Shown one piece after another: positions 7,000 through 9,964 of a stretch of 9,964 bases of DNA. Location of the stretch: positions 1-9,964 of the forward strand of contig JAFGEY010000311.1 of the NCBI GenBank assembly GCA_016931365.1, written 5' to 3'. Position numbers and translations under genes: made by a program. The notes beneath the pieces are model-generated. The model saw only the letters and a program-made list of their open reading frames with translations. It was not told the origin of the DNA and did not search any database. How positions within the stretch are numbered: the first letter of the stretch is position 1; each line of letters starts with the position of its first letter. The stretch comes from Anaerolineae bacterium. Lineage in GTDB: Bacteria; Chloroflexota; Anaerolineae; JAFGEY01.

Positions 7000-7619
7000 C
7001 AGGATGCCGGGGCAACCGGCTGCCGGATGACCGTCTTGAGGTTCTCCGGTTGGGTCTTGTTCGGGTCGCCGAGGTAAATCTCGTGATGCTTGCCGCGCAG
7101 CGCATAGCCCTGCTCGTGGATGAATTGGTGCAGCGCGGCGATCGTCGGCGCTTCGGCCGCGTATGGGCCAATGTGCATGATCTGGGCCGACAGCCCCTCG
7201 TGGTAGGCTTCAAAACGGATTTGTGGCAGGGCCACCGGCGCGTCGCGCTTGCGGGCGACCTGGGCCAGCGCGGCCTGCACCAGGTCGGCGGTGATCCACT
7301 CCGGCTGGGCGATCATCATCGTCCACCGCCAGTCGCCGCGCCGATCCAGGCTGAATCCGGCCATATCGTCGGCCCACCACAGCCCCTCCAGCGGCAAGAC
7401 GGCATAGTCCACGCCGCCCTCACCCTTTTTGAGCAAAAACTTGAGCGCGTAGGACAGCGAATAGAGTGCCTGAACCGCGTCGCGATATCCCTGGGCCGTC
7501 CTGGGATCGCCCGCGCCATCGATCATCAAGAAATTCATCGCGGGAACGTCAACGATTGCTGGCTGTTTAGCCGAAGGGTTGTACAGATGCTCGAGTTCCT
7601 TTTTCAAGTCGAGTGGCAT
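6999..7619 (-). CDS. GyrI-like small-molecule-binding domain protein
   Basis: This 206-residue protein belongs to the GyrI-like (SOUL/SHS2-fold small-molecule-binding) superfamily. The family C-terminal signature is clear: GKHHEIYLGDPNKTQPENLK (residues 176-195), where Glu180 sits at the conserved acidic position. An aromatic-rich middle (LEGLWWADDMAGFS, 77-90; RGDWRWTMM, 94-102) is typical of a ligand pocket. Some GyrI-like proteins hydrolyse cyclopropanoid DNA-alkylating toxins such as yatakemycin and CC-1065, while others bind drugs or inhibit gyrase; which applies here cannot be told. No DNA-binding helix-turn-helix is attached, so it is not an AraC/MerR-type regulator. AAGGAG lies seven bases before the ATG. 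It is 66 bp after the DUF3795 gene and 10 bp before lhr, so it is likely co-expressed with lhr. Confidence 0.85.
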   Translation of the reverse strand: MPLDLKKELEHLYNPSAKQPAIVDVPAMNFLMIDGAGDPRTAQGYRDAVQALYSLSYALKFLLKKGEGGVDYAVLPLEGLWWADDMAGFSLDRRGDWRWTMMIAQPEWITADLVQAALAQVARKRDAPVALPQIRFEAYHEGLSAQIMHIGPYAAEAPTIAALHQFIHEQGYALRGKHHEIYLGDPNKTQPENLKTVIRQPVAPAS

Positions 7620-7645
7620 TGGCTTGCTCCTTGGTCAATTCGTAG

Positions 7646-7687
7646 AGGGGCGCAGCATAGCAAACTCGACGCATTTGATGCGCCCCT
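7646..7687. repeat. REP-like hairpin in the 66-bp gap between the DUF3795 and GyrI-like genes
   Basis: AGGGGCGCA (7646-7654) and TGCGCCCCT (7679-7687) form a perfect 9-bp stem around a 24-nt spacer. The outer bases GTAG and TAC continue the similarity imperfectly. The pattern 'GTAGGGGCGCA...TGCGCCCCTAC' resembles small palindromic repeats I recall between genes in Chloroflexota and similar genomes. One arm overlaps the TAG stop of the DUF3795 gene. No T-run follows on the minus strand, so it is not a classical terminator. It might stabilise mRNA ends or mark an operon break. Confidence 0.55.
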
Positions 7688-8114
7688 ACTTTGCCGCCCA
7701 CGATGGCAGCTTGCCCGCCTCGACCATCATCTTGATCAGGTTGGGCATACTCTCGAACTGCCGTGCGCAGCACATATACTCTTCTTCGCTGACCTCGGCC
7801 ATCCTGGCCCGCATAAAGACCAGCAGTCCTTCGCGGCTGGCCAGCAGGTGGCTCACCTTGTCGCAGATGAAATCGTCGCACAGCGCGCAGCTCGTCACGC
7901 CGCGCTCGATCGCACAGGGCCGCGCCTTGCACTGCTGGTCGGCAATCCGTCCATCGCTGCGGCAGCCGTCGCAGCGCACATTTTCGACGGTATAGTTTTG
8001 ATGCCCAAAAATCTTGCGCCAGCCATCAACCAGCTTTTGCCGCTCCGCCGGGTCGTCCGATCGCGCCGCGCAGAGATGGCAGTTGTAGCCACAATAACCG
8101 ATCATCTCGTCCAT
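7686..8114 (-). CDS. DUF3795 family Cys-rich protein
   Basis: This 142-residue soluble protein opens with MIGYCGYNCHLCAA, the CGYxCxxC hallmark of DUF3795 proteins (Cys8, 12, 15). More cysteines follow in pairs: Cys48/51 (RCDGC), Cys62/67, Cys76/79/84 (CALCDDFIC) and Cys115/116. Twelve cysteines in 142 residues strongly suggest zinc or Fe-S binding. The family's function is not established. The start at 8114 is set by AGGAGG six bases upstream. The frame is open further upstream but there runs through the UDG-family gene. The gene follows that gene by 17 bp, so co-translation is likely. The stop codon falls within the arm of the hairpin at 7646-7687. Confidence 0.87.
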   Translation of the reverse strand: MDEMIGYCGYNCHLCAARSDDPAERQKLVDGWRKIFGHQNYTVENVRCDGCRSDGRIADQQCKARPCAIERGVTSCALCDDFICDKVSHLLASREGLLVFMRARMAEVSEEEYMCCARQFESMPNLIKMMVEAGKLPSWAAK

Positions 8115-8120
8115 CAAACA

Positions 8121-8126
8121 CCTCCT
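8121..8126 (-). promoter_or_regulatory. Shine-Dalgarno AGGAGG that fixes the DUF3795 start
   Basis: AGGAGG lies six bases before the ATG at 8114, in the 17-bp gap after the UDG-family gene. It marks this ATG, which directly precedes the conserved CGYxCxxC segment, as the true start over the long upstream open frame reaching 8465. Confidence 0.7.
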
Positions 8127-8131
8127 GGCAT

Positions 8132-8758
8132 TCAAGCCAATAAACTCAACGCCGCTCTGATATCTTGGGCGATCATCTGGCGCTTGCTCTTTTCGATGCC
8201 AAAGCTCGGCCCGACCTGCAGGTAGGATGGGAAAGCGCGTTTGCCGCGAAAAAAGTAGGGCTGCCCGCGCAGCTTGTACGTCGAACCGGCGGGGATCGCA
8301 CGGCCCTCGCCCGCGCGTTTGGCAATGGCGTTGACCGCCTTGATCGCCACGTCGCCCATCAACAGATAAACCTGCACGTTGGGGAACAAGTCCAATTCCT
8401 GCTCCAGGATGCGGGCGCAGGTCTGGATCGTCGCCGCCTGGATGCCATAGCCCGTCTTGGCGCACTTGACCGCCGGGGTCAGGTACACGCCCAGGTTAAG
8501 AATGTCTTGCAGCGAAACCACGTTGGCCCCGGCATCCTGAAAGGCCAGAACGGTGGTCTGTGCGAACAACGGATTGCCTTGCGATGCGCTCACATCGCCC
8601 GAGTAATAAAAATCGGCCGGGTTCATCGGGGTCGACTCGGAGATCATCACCATCGACACCCGCGCCGGGTCGATCTCCAAATTGGGGATCAGGTAGCCAT
8701 CGCGATTGACATCACCACATGGAAACGTTTCACACCGTACACATTTAGAAACATTCAT
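8132..8758 (-). CDS. Uracil-DNA glycosylase superfamily protein (family 4-like, Fe-S)
   Basis: This 208-residue protein follows the plan of family 4-type uracil-DNA glycosylases, which cut uracil from DNA and carry a 4Fe-4S cluster. Cys6 and Cys9 (CVRC) with Cys99 and Cys114 reproduce the C-x2-C, long gap, C-x14-C ligand pattern; Cys14 is an extra candidate. Motif A (GEAPG in family 4) appears as MISESTP with Glu41. YLLMGDVAIKAV (131-142) matches the segment before the last motif. The final HPSYL motif, whose His takes part in catalysis, reads FPSYL (Phe176-Leu180). This variant subgroup may therefore have altered or no uracil-excision activity. AAGGAGGT five bases upstream overlaps the TAA of the SDR gene, with only three bases between the genes. 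The superfamily call is good; the activity is uncertain. Confidence 0.82.
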   Translation of the reverse strand: MNVSKCVRCETFPCGDVNRDGYLIPNLEIDPARVSMVMISESTPMNPADFYYSGDVSASQGNPLFAQTTVLAFQDAGANVVSLQDILNLGVYLTPAVKCAKTGYGIQAATIQTCARILEQELDLFPNVQVYLLMGDVAIKAVNAIAKRAGEGRAIPAGSTYKLRGQPYFFRGKRAFPSYLQVGPSFGIEKSKRQMIAQDIRAALSLLA

Positions 8759-8761
8759 CGT

Positions 8762-9517
8762 TTACCTCCTTTTCCGGTCAATGAAACGAGTAGCACAGTA
8801 CATGCCGGTCACAAACCGGCCAGCCTCGGAACACAGAAAAGCCACCCCTTCGGCAATGTCTTGTGGCGATACGTTGCCCCGATCCAGCCAACCTGTCCCA
8901 TGCGCACACTGATCCAGCGCCTTTTCCAGGTTTTCGATGGCGGCAACCGGCCCGGGCGCGATCACATTGACGGTCACGCCATTCGCCCAGGCCTGGCTCT
9001 GGGCCAACAGCAGTGCCTGTAACCGGGCCGCTTTGCCCACATTGTAAGCATAGGCCGGCGACGGCTTGTCGGGGTGCATCGCAATGCCCATGATCCGGCC
9101 CCAACGCCGTTCGTACATCCCCGGCAGCACCAGGGGCAGCAGGTGAAACAGCGGCGCAAGTTCGTGCTGCACGTCTTCCAATGCCCCAACCGCGTCCATC
9201 TGTTCCACGGGTTCCGGATGCCAGCCGCCGCCCGGCCCGATCACGCACACGTCAATCCGGCCAAACTGCGCGAGCGCTGCGTCGACCAGGTGACGGCAGC
9301 CTTTGGCGGTGAACACGTCGGACTGGACAGCGATAGCCTGCCCGCCTTGCGCCGCGATCGCCTCGACGATGGCCTGGGCCTGTTCGCGGCTGGTGCGATA
9401 ATTGACCGCCACGCTGGCTCCTTCGCGGGCTAAAGTCAAAGCGATGCTGCGCCCCATTCCTTTGCCCGCCGCGCCGGTGACCAAAGCCACCTTGCCGGCA
9501 CATTTTATTGCTTCCAT
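8762..9517 (-). CDS. SDR-family oxidoreductase-like protein with altered active-site motifs
   Basis: This 251-residue Rossmann-fold protein has the short-chain dehydrogenase layout. The nucleotide-binding motif TGAAGKGMG is at 14-22, and VNYRTS (38-43) suggests NADP(H) preference. Asp67 (QSDV) and the catalytic pair YNVGK (Tyr158, Lys162) are present. Several expected residues are missing. The NNAG motif is replaced by IGPG (93-96). The catalytic Ser of the usual NISS strand is replaced in MGIAMH (143-148). The helix that normally holds the active-site Asn reads VQHELAPLF. The C-terminal TGQxxxVDGG is TGMYCATRF. It may be a divergent reductase or a non-catalytic binder. AAGGAG lies nine bases before the ATG. 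It is 14 bp after the ABM-like gene and three before the UDG-family gene. Confidence 0.83.
   Translation of the reverse strand: MEAIKCAGKVALVTGAAGKGMGRSIALTLAREGASVAVNYRTSREQAQAIVEAIAAQGGQAIAVQSDVFTAKGCRHLVDAALAQFGRIDVCVIGPGGGWHPEPVEQMDAVGALEDVQHELAPLFHLLPLVLPGMYERRWGRIMGIAMHPDKPSPAYAYNVGKAARLQALLLAQSQAWANGVTVNVIAPGPVAAIENLEKALDQCAHGTGWLDRGNVSPQDIAEGVAFLCSEAGRFVTGMYCATRFIDRKRR
8764..8771 (-). promoter_or_regulatory. Strong Shine-Dalgarno of the UDG-family gene inside the SDR 3' end
   Basis: AAGGAGGT lies in the last codons of the SDR gene; its final T is the first base of that gene's TAA stop. The UDG-family ATG at 8758 follows five bases after the site. The arrangement indicates translational coupling of the two genes. 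Confidence 0.75.
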
Positions 9518-9531
9518 TCAACCCGTCTCCT

Positions 9532-9873
9532 TCATCTCGGCTCTGCTTCACGGCAGACCCGCACCTCATAGTGCTGCGAGCGCGCGTCGAATCGCGACAG
9601 CAGCGCCCGCGCCTTGGGCGGCACGACGGCTGCCTCGTAATCGTCGCCGGCAAAGGTGCGCACCGCATCGAGCGATTCGAACCACATCACGGTGACAAAT
9701 TCCACCTCGTCGCCGGTGTTACGGTCGCCGAGGTTACGGCGAAAGAGTTGAATCCCCTTGTAGCCCTCGATCTGCCGCGCGCCAATGCCGACAAAAATCT
9801 CGCTCTTGAGCAGCGCCTCGTAAGCGTCGGCATTTTCGGGCGTTGTCCAGCCGTGCCAGATTCGACTGATCAT
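9532..9873 (-). CDS. ABM-fold (antibiotic biosynthesis monooxygenase-like) protein
   Basis: This 113-residue protein looks like a single ferredoxin-like ABM domain, a fold used by cofactor-independent monooxygenases and haem-degrading enzymes and often found in pairs or dimers. The opening MISRIWHGWTTPENADAYEA, a central GYKGIQLFRRNL strand, EFVTVMWFESLDAVRTFAG (about residues 58-76) and the end DARSQHYEVR follow the family pattern of alternating strands and helices. Many members have no proven activity, and no substrate can be inferred. The ATG at 9873 is preferred over one at 9921 because AGGAGA lies four bases before it and similarity starts there. It is the first gene of the array inside this window, with no upstream gene visible. 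Confidence 0.78.
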   Translation of the reverse strand: MISRIWHGWTTPENADAYEALLKSEIFVGIGARQIEGYKGIQLFRRNLGDRNTGDEVEFVTVMWFESLDAVRTFAGDDYEAAVVPPKARALLSRFDARSQHYEVRVCREAEPR

Positions 9874-9886
9874 CGTGTCTCCTGGT

Positions 9887-9892
9887 ATTATA
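9887..9892 (-). promoter_or_regulatory. Possible -10 element (TATAAT) upstream of the gene array
   Basis: A perfect TATAAT lies on the minus strand 13 bases before the ABM-like ATG. No good -35 hexamer stands at 16-18 bp. The predicted transcription start near 9880 would fall inside the ribosome-binding site (9878-9883). It is therefore either a weak, unusual promoter giving a nearly leaderless mRNA, or a chance match in an AT-rich patch. Confidence 0.25.
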
Positions 9893-9901
9893 GATTTTGT
9901 A

Positions 9902-9917
9902 GGCAGTTGACACTGCC
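9902..9917. promoter_or_regulatory. Possible operator: GGCAGT-TGAC-ACTGCC inverted repeat
   Basis: A perfect 6-bp inverted repeat with a 4-bp centre lies 28 bp upstream of the first gene, next to the possible -10 element and covering where a -35 would fall. That position suits a repressor or activator site for a dimeric regulator. A second palindrome, CCTTG-AA-CAAGG, lies at 9948-9959. No regulator gene is in the window. Confidence 0.35.
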
Positions 9918-9964
9918 CCAATTCAAGCTACAGTATCTCTCTTCGATCCTTGAACAAGGCCGGA

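Noticed and set aside
6989..7213. N-terminal extension of Lhr to an ATG at 7213
   Set aside because: The extra 75 residues are antisense-like Arg/Thr/Ser-rich sequence read inside the GyrI-like gene in another frame. The GTG at 6988 has a well-placed AAGGAG and starts just before the conserved helicase sequence.
8115..8465. Upstream extension of the DUF3795 frame to 8465
   Set aside because: The extension lies inside the UDG-family gene in another frame and has no similarity to DUF3795. The ATG at 8114 has an AGGAGG and directly precedes the CGYxCxxC segment.

Overview
The window is GC-rich bacterial DNA with eight complete protein genes, all on the minus strand, covering about 95% of the bases. 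No 16S, tRNA or other taxonomic marker is present. The gene content, the codon use and the style of the intergenic repeats are what I associate with Chloroflexota (Anaerolineae-like) genomes or metagenome bins. That placement is inference, not demonstrated.

In transcription order (right to left) the genes are: a small ABM-fold monooxygenase-like protein (9873-9532), an SDR-family protein with altered active-site motifs (9517-8762), a uracil-DNA-glycosylase superfamily protein with a probable Fe-S cluster (8758-8132), a Cys-rich DUF3795 protein (8114-7686), a GyrI-like small-molecule-binding protein (7619-6999), a full-length Lhr helicase (6988-2027), a four-helix membrane protein with two CxxCx6C motifs (2006-1497), and a YcaQ/AlkZ-type winged-helix DNA glycosylase (1445-213). 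Gaps are 14, 3, 17, 66, 10, 20 and 51 bp. Most genes have a strong Shine-Dalgarno sequence placed in or next to the stop codon of the gene before. Together this looks like one operon, or one operon with a break at the 66-bp gap, which holds a hairpin. The array appears to end at 1-212, where a minus-strand terminator-like hairpin, a plus-strand terminator-like hairpin and two dispersed-repeat-like elements lie in 200 bp of non-coding DNA.

Three of the genes (UDG family, Lhr, YcaQ family) belong to DNA-repair families. GyrI-like proteins of this type include hydrolases of cyclopropanoid DNA-alkylating toxins. The ABM and SDR proteins are plausible small-molecule enzymes. A reasonable but unproven reading is a genotoxin/DNA-damage tolerance cassette: small-molecule neutralisation plus base removal, crosslink unhooking and helicase processing.

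The most unusual sequence-level feature is inside lhr. Fourteen uninterrupted 7-bp repeats (consensus NATTYGC on the plus strand) are translated in frame between helicase motifs III and IV, giving a seven-residue protein periodicity. A second in-frame repeat (four 18-bp units) expands the conserved DPAN motif of the Lhr C-terminal region, and a nested palindrome lies in a third linker.
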